Assembly: GCA_035570235.1 (NCBI GenBank)
Contig: DATMML010000124.1
Span: 1 to 32,734 of the forward strand
DNA from: Vicinamibacteria bacterium
GTDB taxonomy: Bacteria > Acidobacteriota > Vicinamibacteria > Fen-336
Length of the DNA stretch: 32,734 nt
Direction of reading: 5' to 3'
The position numbers and the translations under genes were made by a program. Under the pieces are notes generated by a model, which had not been told where the DNA came from, did no database searches, and worked only from the letters and a program-made list of their open reading frames with translations. Within the stretch, counting starts at the first letter, position 1, and each line of letters begins with the position of its first letter. Below are positions 23,951-31,805 of this stretch, piece by piece.

Positions 23951-24949
23951 ATGATGAAGCGCGATCGTCCACCCCACGACCTGCTGGCACGGATGGAGAG
24001 CCTGGCCGACCCCACTCGTCTGCGCCTGCTCCGCCTTCTGGAGCGGCACGAGCTGGCGGTGGCGGAGCTGTGCGACGTGGTCCAGCTCCCCCAGTCCACG
24101 GTCAGCCGTCACCTTAAGATGCTGGCCGATCAGGGTTGGGTGCGCAGCCGCTCCCAAAGGACAACGAACCTCTATCGGATGGACACGGGGGAGCTGCCCT
24201 CCGGGGCCCGTCGGCTGTGGCTGCTCGCGCGCGACCAGACGGAGGGTTGGGCCACCCTGGCCCAAGACCAGCTCCGGCTGGCCCGTCGCCTGGAGGATCG
24301 TCGGGAGCGGGCGGAACGGTTCTTCGCCGGCGCGGCCGCGCAGTGGGACCGCCTGCGTCGAGAGCTTTACGGAGACGCCTTCGGGGAGGCCGCGTTCCTG
24401 GCCTTGCTCCCCGCGGGCTGGGTGGTGGCGGACCTCGGGTGCGGAACGGGGGCTCTGACCGCGGCCCTCGCTCCCTATGTGGGGCAGGTGTTCGGGGTGG
24501 ACCAATCCGCTGCCATGCTGCGCGCGGCGGAGCGGCGGACGGCTGCGCTCGGCAACGTGGTCCTCAAGCAGGGCCGGTTGGAGGCCCTGCCCCTGCCCGA
24601 CGGGGAGTGTGACGCCGCCCTCATGCTCTTGGCCCTCAGCTACGTCTCGGACGCTCCCCGCGCGCTGCGGGAAGCCACCCGCATCCTCCGCCCAGGCGGA
24701 AAAGCGGTGATCGTGGACCTGCTCGGCCACGATCAGGAGGAGTTTCGGCTTCGAATGGGACAGCAATGCCGGGGCTTCGAGCCAGGAGAGCTCTGCCGTG
24801 GGCTGGCCGAGGCCGGCCTCGAGTCCGCGTCCTGCCGGGCCCTCCCCCCGGAGCCGGGGGCCAAGGGCCCCGCCCTGTTCCTGGCCTCGGCCAACCGGCC
24901 TCTGGCCCTCGCGCGGCCGGCGGCCCGGCCCGCATTCCCGCGTTCATGA
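23951..24949 (+). CDS. ArsR-family regulator fused to a SAM-dependent methyltransferase domain (SahR-like)
   Basis: 332 residues with two domains. The N-terminal winged helix (about 10-80) has [47 protein letters not shown]. The usual metal-binding ELCVCD is ELCDVV, so only C41 remains and metal sensing is unlikely. The class I methyltransferase domain (about 125-310) has [17 protein letters not shown] (159-175), [32 protein letters not shown] and [14 protein letters not shown]. ArsR-family SahR regulators respond to S-adenosylhomocysteine and control methionine-cycle genes; ahcY follows after 20 nt here, so the methyltransferase fold may serve as a SAH or SAM sensor. That is inference. ATG 23951 is followed by a second ATG in frame. 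The extreme C-terminus is Pro/Ala-rich and may be unstructured. Confidence 0.88.
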   Translation: MMKRDRPPHDLLARMESLADPTRLRLLRLLERHELAVAELCDVVQLPQSTVSRHLKMLADQGWVRSRSQRTTNLYRMDTGELPSGARRLWLLARDQTEGWATLAQDQLRLARRLEDRRERAERFFAGAAAQWDRLRRELYGDAFGEAAFLALLPAGWVVADLGCGTGALTAALAPYVGQVFGVDQSAAMLRAAERRTAALGNVVLKQGRLEALPLPDGECDAALMLLALSYVSDAPRALREATRILRPGGKAVIVDLLGHDQEEFRLRMGQQCRGFEPGELCRGLAEAGLESASCRALPPEPGAKGPALFLASANRPLALARPAARPAFPRS

Positions 24950-24969
24950 AGAAAGAAAGAGAGAGACCT

Positions 24970-26436
<1,467 letters not shown>

Positions 26437-26531
26437 GCAATCTCTGGAAGGGGGGCTCGCACCCTCGCCGGCCGCGTCTTCTAGGTAGGGCGCGACGCCC
26501 CCGTTCCTCCACGTGCCTGAGCCGCTCGGTG

Positions 26532-26553
26532 CTCCGTGCTTCGCGGCACGGAG
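26532..26553. terminator. Hairpin downstream of ahcY
   Basis: CTCCGTGC (26532-26539) pairs perfectly with GCACGGAG (26546-26553) around a 6-nt loop, 95 nt after the ahcY stop. There is no T-run. It lies at the border between the backbone-style region and the less G+C-rich stretch of small genes. Otherwise I see nothing specific in the 231-nt gap 26437-26667. Confidence 0.35.
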
Positions 26554-26667
26554 GCGAGACGACCAGCCCTTCCCCAGCTTGCGAGGCTGAGACCGCAGGC
26601 CGAGATGGTGTTGGAGTGAACGTACTAGGCCGGGCTTCCTTTACAGGTTGGGACGCCCCGAGGCCCA

Positions 26668-27120
26668 ATGATGCGCATGTGGGCCGTTTGTACCCCGATG
26701 CTCCTCGTCGCCTGCGCGCGACCGCCCGAGCGCGTGTTCGTGCCTGGCAGTCCGTTTAAGCATGTCATCGAGGTACGCACGTCCCAAGGTGTGTCGGCGA
26801 ATGTCCGAGTCGGTGAGTGGCTTACGCTGCACGCTCGGCGTGCAACGGGGCCGTGGGTGACCGTCGAGCGCAGGAAGCTCGGCCCCGGGGGTTGCTGGGT
26901 AGCTCCTTCCCCGCCGGAAGAGGAGACCGAGGTTGCGGATAACGTGGCCTGGAAGGCCTACCCGGCAAGTCAAGGAGAGTTCAACATTGGGATTCTCGGT
27001 GACCACACTCGCCGAGTTCGTTTCTCGGCTCCGGGCCGCTACTCGCTGAAGGCGACTAGTTCGACTTGGTGCAGTCCGAAAGTGGAAAGCAGCGAGCTGA
27101 CGGTTGTGGTGGGGCAGTGA
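26668..27120 (+). CDS. Small lipoprotein of unknown function
   Basis: 150 residues. Seen: an N-terminal signal with a good lipobox, MLLVAC (lipidated cysteine at about residue 16), followed by ARPPERVF. The mature part is beta-rich, has two further cysteines (GGC at about 76, TWC at about 135) and repeats an Ig-like strand pattern (WLTLHARRATGPWVTVERRKLGPGG, VRFSAPGRYSLKATSS, ESSELTVVVGQ). I do not recognise the family. Three candidate starts (ATG 26668, 26671, 26677) are in frame; no strong ribosome-binding site decides. The gene is less G+C-rich than its left neighbours (35/60 in 27061-27120), so it may have been acquired. Confidence 0.72.
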   Translation: MMRMWAVCTPMLLVACARPPERVFVPGSPFKHVIEVRTSQGVSANVRVGEWLTLHARRATGPWVTVERRKLGPGGCWVAPSPPEEETEVADNVAWKAYPASQGEFNIGILGDHTRRVRFSAPGRYSLKATSSTWCSPKVESSELTVVVGQ

Positions 27121-27186
27121 TTGAGCACGATATCCAGACAGCGCGGCCCTCGCGGGTGACGTCAGGGCTGGCGGACGACATCGAAC

Positions 27187-27939
27187 ATGCCGATCAAGGT
27201 TGGTGAAGTAGAGGCGCTCTTTCGGTACCCAGTGAAGTCCATGAGCGGCGAACTTCTCGAGGTCGCCGACCTGGGCTGGCACGGTCTTGACGGCGACCGG
27301 CGCCTGGCCTTCCGTCGGGCGGACGATCGCGGCGGTTTCCCCTGGCTGACGGCCAGCAAGCTACCGGAGCTGATTCTCTTTGTTCCGCTGCGGCGGGCGC
27401 CCGCCGCCGGTGGAGACCTCCCCACGCACGTTCGTACGCCCGAAGGAGAGGAGCTGGCTGTTTTCGGCCAAGAATTGGCAGCGGAGGTCGGTCGCCGCCA
27501 TGGTTCACCGGTTCAGATGATGAACCTGAATCGTGGCATATTCGACGAAGCGAGTATCTCCGTGATTACCTTCGCCACGGTCGGTGAAATCGGGAGGCTA
27601 GCGGCGCAGCCTCCAGACGTCCGGCGATTCCGACCGAACATCCTGATTGCATCGCTGCGATCAGTCCCCTTCGAGGAGGACGAGTGGGTGGGAGGCGTCC
27701 TCTCGTTCGGAGAAAGCAACGAGGCCGCCGCCATAGCCATCACTATGCGCGACGAGCGCTGCTCGATGGCGAACCTCGACCCTGACTCGGCGCGCCCCAC
27801 CGCCGAGGTGTTGAAGGCGATCGTTCGGGTGAGGGACAACATGGCTGGGGTCTACGGGACCGTCACTCGACGCGGCCGCCTCGCGCTCGGGCAGCCCGTA
27901 CTCTTCGAGCCGGCAGCCGAGCATCGGGAGCACAGGTGA
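27187..27939 (+). CDS. MOSC-domain protein (YcbX-like)
   Basis: 250 residues. Seen: the N-terminal MOSC_N beta-barrel with VGEVEALFRYPVKSMSGELLEVADLGWHGLDGDRRLAF (about 5-42), then the MOSC domain with PNILI, WVGGVLSFG and RDERCSMANLDPDSARPTAEVLKAI (conserved cysteine at about 197), ending in VYGTVTRRGRLALGQPVLF. MOSC proteins bind molybdenum cofactor or handle its sulfur; YcbX detoxifies N-hydroxylated compounds. moeA and moaC elsewhere in the window show that the cell makes the cofactor. Start ATG 27187 gives the full MOSC_N strand, but no clear Shine-Dalgarno is present. Stands alone, on the plus strand. Confidence 0.88.
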   Translation: MPIKVGEVEALFRYPVKSMSGELLEVADLGWHGLDGDRRLAFRRADDRGGFPWLTASKLPELILFVPLRRAPAAGGDLPTHVRTPEGEELAVFGQELAAEVGRRHGSPVQMMNLNRGIFDEASISVITFATVGEIGRLAAQPPDVRRFRPNILIASLRSVPFEEDEWVGGVLSFGESNEAAAIAITMRDERCSMANLDPDSARPTAEVLKAIVRVRDNMAGVYGTVTRRGRLALGQPVLFEPAAEHREHR

Positions 27940-28048
27940 ATCGACCGGAGTCTCATACGGTGATCGCCAACAACCGGGCGCAGCTGACAAGGCACGCGGG
28001 GTCCCGAAGCCGCGGCCCTTGCGACTGCCTGGGAACTCGGTGCCCTAG

Positions 28049-28573
28049 ATGATCGGGAGTCCGCCCGTGGAACTGCGCACCCAAAGGCTCCTCTTGCGGC
28101 ATTTCCGTTCGACAGACATCGATGCCTATGCATCGATGTGCGCCGATCCGGATGTCATGCGCTACCTCAATCCAAGCGGAGAAGTACTCTCTCGAGGGGA
28201 TGCGTGGCGTCAGATGGCCATGCTCGCGGGCCACTGGCAGTTTCGTGGCTACGGCATGTGGGCGGTCGAGGAGCTGCGGACCCAGCGGTTCGTCGGGCGG
28301 GTGGGTCTGCACTATCCCGAAGGCTGGCCGGACCGCGAGCTCGGTTGGACACTCTGCCGGCAATTCTGGGGGCACGGTCTCGCGAGCGAGGCGGCGCGGG
28401 CAGCAGCAGAGTACGCCTTTCGAGAGCTGAACTGGCCGCACGTGATCAGCCTGATTGCGCCTGGCAACGCCCGGTCGATCAAGGTCGCGGAGCGGCTCGG
28501 CTCCAAGCCCGCGGGTACAGTGTCGGAGCGCGGCGTTGAGCACGTCGTTTACCGACTCGACTCCTGGGCGTAG
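28049..28573 (+). CDS. GNAT-family N-acetyltransferase (RimJ/RimL-like)
   Basis: 174 residues. Seen: LRTQRLLLRHFRSTDIDAYASMCADPDVMRYL at the N-terminus, typical of the RimJ/RimL group, then GYGMWAVEELRTQRFVGRVGLHYPEGWPDRELGWTLCRQFWGHGLASEAARAAAEYAF with the acetyl-CoA-binding region (about 95-125; the usual Q/RxxGxG/A appears as QFWGHGLA), and VISLIAPGNARSIKVAERLGSKPAG with the conserved Asn and Ser. These enzymes acetylate small molecules or protein N-termini; the substrate cannot be inferred here. Start ATG 28049 is preceded by a weak site only. Confidence 0.9.
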   Translation: MIGSPPVELRTQRLLLRHFRSTDIDAYASMCADPDVMRYLNPSGEVLSRGDAWRQMAMLAGHWQFRGYGMWAVEELRTQRFVGRVGLHYPEGWPDRELGWTLCRQFWGHGLASEAARAAAEYAFRELNWPHVISLIAPGNARSIKVAERLGSKPAGTVSERGVEHVVYRLDSWA

Positions 28574-28694
28574 CATGCAACCGTACAAAGGGCTGAGGCT
28601 GACGTCCGTGCTGTGTCGAAACCCGATCTTCTCAGGTTGTTCGGGGGCTACGGACAAGGGGGTTTGACTGCGACTGCCCGCACTTGTTCTTCGG

Positions 28695-29054
28695 ATGGTG
28701 GGAGTCAATGCCTTGAATGTCGTGCTTGCCTCGTGTGGCGCTCACGCGGGCGGAGACTGCCTGGCCCTCCCCTGCCCCTTGCCACTGGCGATCACGGTCA
28801 GGGTTACTAACGACACCACGGGCGACCCCGTGAACGACGCAACCCTTCGAGTATCGGGCGCAGCTACCGCGACCGTTCGCTGCAATGGGCTGTGCTACCT
28901 ACCCGGCACGGCCGGGACGTACGTTCTGGACATGAGCGCTCCTGGCTTCCAGAGCAGTCGGCTCACGGTGGTAGTGCAAGGGACGACTCCTGAATGCGGA
29001 TGTCCAACCGTGATAGCCCAGGAATTGCATATTGCGCTGTCGCCCGGCCCGTGA
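28695..29054 (+). CDS. Small exported protein with a carboxypeptidase-regulatory-like domain, start uncertain
   Basis: At least 119 residues. Seen: ITVRVTNDTTGDPVNDATLRVSGAATATVRCNGLCYLPGTAGTYVLDMSAPGFQSSRLTVVVQG, a pattern typical of carboxypeptidase-regulatory or Ig-like domains in exported proteins, with several cysteines (RCNGLC, ECGC). Close to the N-terminus VVLASC looks like a lipobox. From ATG 28695 the hydrophobic stretch is short. The frame stays open upstream to a stop at 28665, and a CTG at 28668 with an AAGGGGG site before it would give a proper lipoprotein signal (LRLPALVLRMVGVNALNVVLASC). Function unknown. Confidence 0.55.
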   Translation: MVGVNALNVVLASCGAHAGGDCLALPCPLPLAITVRVTNDTTGDPVNDATLRVSGAATATVRCNGLCYLPGTAGTYVLDMSAPGFQSSRLTVVVQGTTPECGCPTVIAQELHIALSPGP

Positions 29055-29369
29055 GCGCGCGACCGTTCTTAGCGCCGCATCTTTGGCGAGGCTGGAAGCT
29101 CATCGGGCTTCTAGAAAAACCTGCCGCCTGAACGTGGGTGGAGCTGACGGCGTCCACTATCGGAACGGGTGCGGTGGTTCGACAGACGTCGAGGCATGCG
29201 GTGGCGTTTTAAGAGCAAGACCCTAGAGCGCGGCCGCGGTGATGCCGTGCGGGCGGCGCCCTTCGACGCGCGCCAACTCACCGGGGCAGACGAACAGGGA
29301 TTAACTCTGGCCGCCACAACCCATCCATCGTGCTAGACGCGTCCATTGCCTTGGCGCAGAATCCGTCTG
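29055..29369. other. 315-nt gap without a recognisable gene
   Basis: No open frame with coding character, tRNA-like fold or clear repeat was seen on either strand. A TAGACG-type weak -10-like element lies near 29333-29338, shortly before the SET gene, without a -35 partner. It may hold remnants of a lost gene. Confidence 0.4.
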
Positions 29370-29891
29370 ATGACCAGCTGGTTCAATCCGAAGACCGAGA
29401 AGCGCGTCAGCCATATCCAGGGGCGGGGGCTCTTCGCTCGGGATGCGATCGCGGCCGGTGAGATCGTAGCCGTCAAGGGCGGCTCCATCATGGACCGCTC
29501 GACCTTGGCCGTGGTCGGGTCGGAGATCGCGGCCGCCGAGATTCAGGTCGAGGACAATCTGTTCATCGCGCCGCGCACCGCGGTGGAGCGCGAAGCGAAC
29601 ATGCTTTACCTCAACCACTCGTGTGCCCCGAACGTCGGAGTGCGCGGCCAGATTACATTCGTCGCGATGCGCGATGTCTCGCCAGGATCTGAGCTCACGA
29701 TCGACTACGCGATGATTGACGGCGATCCCTCTGAGCGAATGGTGTGCTCGTGTGGCACACGTGGGTGCCGCAAGGTGATCACGGGGGAGGACTGGCGCTT
29801 GCCCGAGCTGCAACGGAGGTACGCGGGCTACTTTTCTCGGTACATCGAGGATCGGGTTGCTGTCGACGCGGGCGGCCAAACGACGAGCTGA
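29370..29891 (+). CDS. SET-domain protein, probable lysine methyltransferase
   Basis: 173 residues. Seen: SHIQGRGLFARDAIAAGEIVAVKGG at the N-terminus (GRGLFA is the SAM-binding start of SET), the NHSCAPNVGVRG motif (N82), VSPGSELTIDYAMID with the catalytic tyrosine, and a post-SET-like zinc segment MVCSCGTRGCRKVITG. These are the hallmarks of SET-domain lysine methyltransferases, which are common in eukaryotes and scattered in bacteria. The substrate is unknown. ATG 29370 gives the natural N-terminus; a TTG at 29346 in frame would add eight residues. Stands alone between two gaps in the less G+C-rich part. Confidence 0.9.
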   Translation: MTSWFNPKTEKRVSHIQGRGLFARDAIAAGEIVAVKGGSIMDRSTLAVVGSEIAAAEIQVEDNLFIAPRTAVEREANMLYLNHSCAPNVGVRGQITFVAMRDVSPGSELTIDYAMIDGDPSERMVCSCGTRGCRKVITGEDWRLPELQRRYAGYFSRYIEDRVAVDAGGQTTS

Positions 29892-30096
29892 GCCCAGAGC
29901 CGCGCGACGGACGAGGCGCTTGGGGTCCTCGGCATCCGTTGCAGTTTAAGCCGCAGGCGTTCGGTAGAGCGCGGTCAGGTAGGTGATAACTGTGAGTGGT
30001 AGCGTTGGGAATGACCGCTCTGTCCTGCCTGTGGCACGAGGGTCATGGTCGCTGTGCCCGCCAGAAGCCGCGAGCCGAGGCTGCTCTAGGAGGAAT

Positions 30097-30636
30097 ATGC
30101 GGCAAGTCATGGGATCGATCGAAGGTGAATACCGGCGATATAAAAAGCTCGGTGAAACGGCGATGGAGCAGCTCACCGATGAGCAGCTGTCCTTGGCAAA
30201 CACGGTCGCCGGCAACTCCATTGCGACCCTCGTATGGCACATTTCAGGCAACCTCGCGTCGCGATTCACGGATTTCCTCGAATCCGACGGCGAGAAGCCC
30301 TGGCGTGACCGAGACGAGGAGTTCCTCCACCGGACCGTTCCCCGGGCTGAACTCCTGGCGAAGTGGGAGAAGGGCTGGGCGATTCTTCTTCAATCCCTGG
30401 CCCAACTCGACGACGAGAGGCTGCACGCTCCGGTGAAGATCCGCGGAGTGCCGCTCTCGGTCCATGAAGCTCTGCATCGGTCGCTTGCGCACACGAGCTA
30501 CCATGTTGGCCAAATAGTCTTTCTGGCCAAGGCGCTCCGAGGTGCCGACTGGAGATACCTGACCATTCCCCCAGGCGGGTCGGCGGCCTACAACGAGAAC
30601 CCCTTCGCGGAGAAGCCCCCCCGACCGTCCCCGTGA
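30097..30636 (+). CDS. DinB-like / DUF1572 family protein
   Basis: 179 residues, a four-helix-bundle protein. Seen: SIEGEYRRYKKLGETAMEQLTDEQL at the N-terminus, SIATLVWHISGNLASRFTDFLESDGEKPWRDRDEEF and VHEALHRSLAHTSYHVGQIVFLAKALRGADWRYLTIPPG, with three well-spaced histidines (WHI, AHT, YHVGQ) that form the metal site in DinB-type proteins. Relatives are thought to be metal-dependent thiol transferases or hydrolases. The ATG at 30097 follows a perfect AGGAGG (spacing of three); ATG 30109 is an alternative with better family alignment. The longer open frame from 29983 has no family character before this point. Confidence 0.83.
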   Translation: MRQVMGSIEGEYRRYKKLGETAMEQLTDEQLSLANTVAGNSIATLVWHISGNLASRFTDFLESDGEKPWRDRDEEFLHRTVPRAELLAKWEKGWAILLQSLAQLDDERLHAPVKIRGVPLSVHEALHRSLAHTSYHVGQIVFLAKALRGADWRYLTIPPGGSAAYNENPFAEKPPRPSP

Positions 30637-30834
30637 AGGAAGGGGAAAAGCCGCGGCCGAAACAGCCGTCGGCTCCCGTCGAGAGTCGACGCGCGAAGCA
30701 AGACGGTTGCACTAGCGGGCAGGCAGTGATTGGGAGTCCACCCGCGGGCGCCTGAGCCGGCGGTCGGGCCAAAGACAGCCCGCGACTGATCTACCGAGCG
30801 CAGCAATGTCCCCGTGGGTTGAGGTACGTGAGCG

Positions 30835-31107
30835 ATGATCTTCATGGTGATCGAGAACTTCCGGTCCGGCCAAGCTCCTGAGGTGTACCGTCGCTTCCGT
30901 GACCGGGGACGTATGGCGCCGGGCGGGGTGGGGTACGTCTCGAGTTGGGTTGATCTCGGATTCCGGCGCTGCTTCCAAGTGATGGAGGCGGACAGCGAGG
31001 CCCTCCTGCGGGCGTGGACAGCCCAGTGGGAGGACCTGATCGAGTTTGAGATCATTCCCGTGAGAACGTCGGTGGAAGCGGCCCGGGCCATTGCGCCCGA
31101 GCTCTGA
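30835..31107 (+). CDS. Small DUF3303-like protein
   Basis: 90 residues. Seen: MIFMVIENFRSGQAPEVYRRFRDRGRMAPGGVGYVSSWVDLGFRRCFQVMEADSEALLRAWTAQWEDLIEFEIIPV, which resembles the DUF3303 dimeric alpha/beta-barrel family in order of secondary structure and in the WxxxxxDLIEFEIIPV end. Function unknown. No strong ribosome-binding site precedes ATG 30835. It stands alone, 198 nt after the DinB-like gene and 74 nt before the TetR gene; the gap 30637-30834 holds nothing I recognise. Confidence 0.75.
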   Translation: MIFMVIENFRSGQAPEVYRRFRDRGRMAPGGVGYVSSWVDLGFRRCFQVMEADSEALLRAWTAQWEDLIEFEIIPVRTSVEAARAIAPEL

Positions 31108-31117
31108 GGGCGCGGAC

Positions 31118-31146
31118 TTGACAGGAGACCGCTGGGTCTGGAAAAT
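31118..31146 (+). promoter_or_regulatory. Promoter of the TetR-tolC operon
   Basis: TTGACA (31118-31123), a 17-nt spacer and GAAAAT (31141-31146). The -35 is perfect and the -10 matches four of six bases. The operator begins three bases after the -10 box, so repressor binding would block transcription. Confidence 0.55.
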
Positions 31147-31148
31147 GA

Positions 31149-31176
31149 CTCTACGGTCAGTCCACTGACCGTAGAG
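31149..31176. promoter_or_regulatory. TetR operator: perfect 13-bp-arm inverted repeat
   Basis: CTCTACGGTCAGT (31149-31161), a CC centre and ACTGACCGTAGAG (31164-31176), a 28-bp site with no mismatch. The sub-site GGTCAG occurs again at 31176-31181 and pairs with CTGACC (31165-31170) across five bases, giving a second overlapping inverted repeat. The site lies between the -10 box and ATG 31182 of the TetR gene and covers the expected transcription start. Confidence 0.85.
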
Positions 31177-31181
31177 GTCAG

Positions 31182-31805
31182 ATGGGCGCCCTGCGCAAGA
31201 GCAAGACCAAAAGGGACGTTGTCACAGAGTTCCGCCACGGGGAAATCCTGGAGGCGGCCCGCCGTGTGTTCGCGCGCCGGGGCTTTACAGAGGCGTCCGT
31301 GGAGGCGATTGCCCAGGAGGCGGGGCTGGCCAAAGGCACGGTTTACCTCTACTACGCCTCCAAGCGCGCGCTATACTGGGCGGCCTTGCGCCACGGGCTG
31401 CTCGGCCTCGGCGAGGAGCTGGCACGGCGCGTCGCGGCTGCGGAGTCCCTCCGGGAGAAGATCCGGGCCTTCGTGGACACCAAGGTGTCGTACTTCGAGG
31501 AGCACCGTGACTTCGTGCAGATCTACTACGCCGAGTTCGCCAACGCGGTGGCCCACCCCTGTGCACCCCTTCGGGACTTCCGGGATTTCTACCTGCAGCA
31601 GGTCGGCATCCTGAAGGCAGAGATCCGCGAAGCCGTGCGGAAGCGGGCCATCGGCCGCGTCTCCGAAGAAGCGGCGGCCTTCGCTATCTTCGACCTGACC
31701 CGGGGCGTGATCATGCGGCGGATGCTGGGCTGGTCTCGGTCGCGCCCAAAGGAGGACATCGATTTCGTGGTAGACCTGGCCTGGCGGGGGTTGGCCCCGC
31801 GATGA
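31182..31805 (+). CDS. TetR/AcrR-family transcriptional repressor
   Basis: 207 residues. Seen: an N-terminal TetR helix-turn-helix (about 18-65) with ILEAARRVFARRGFTEASVEAIAQEAGLAKGTVYLYYASKRALYWAALR, then an all-helical ligand and dimer domain (about 70-205) with KIRAFVDTKVSYFEEHRDFVQIYYAEFANAV. The ligand cannot be inferred. The protein probably binds the perfect inverted repeat directly upstream, so it should repress itself and the following tolC-like gene, whose ATG overlaps its stop (ATGA, 4 nt). This is the standard arrangement of a drug or solvent efflux regulator. Confidence 0.93.
   Translation: MGALRKSKTKRDVVTEFRHGEILEAARRVFARRGFTEASVEAIAQEAGLAKGTVYLYYASKRALYWAALRHGLLGLGEELARRVAAAESLREKIRAFVDTKVSYFEEHRDFVQIYYAEFANAVAHPCAPLRDFRDFYLQQVGILKAEIREAVRKRAIGRVSEEAAAFAIFDLTRGVIMRRMLGWSRSRPKEDIDFVVDLAWRGLAPR

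Noticed and set aside
23783-24766. N-terminal extension of the adaptor frame up to 24766
   Set aside because: The extra sequence is antisense to the ArsR-methyltransferase gene and has no domain character; ATG 23782 has its own ribosome-binding site.
26437-31110. Integron cassette array
   Set aside because: The row of small same-strand genes looks like cassettes, but I found no attC-like sites (no paired RYYYAAC/GTTRRRY) in the gaps and no integrase.
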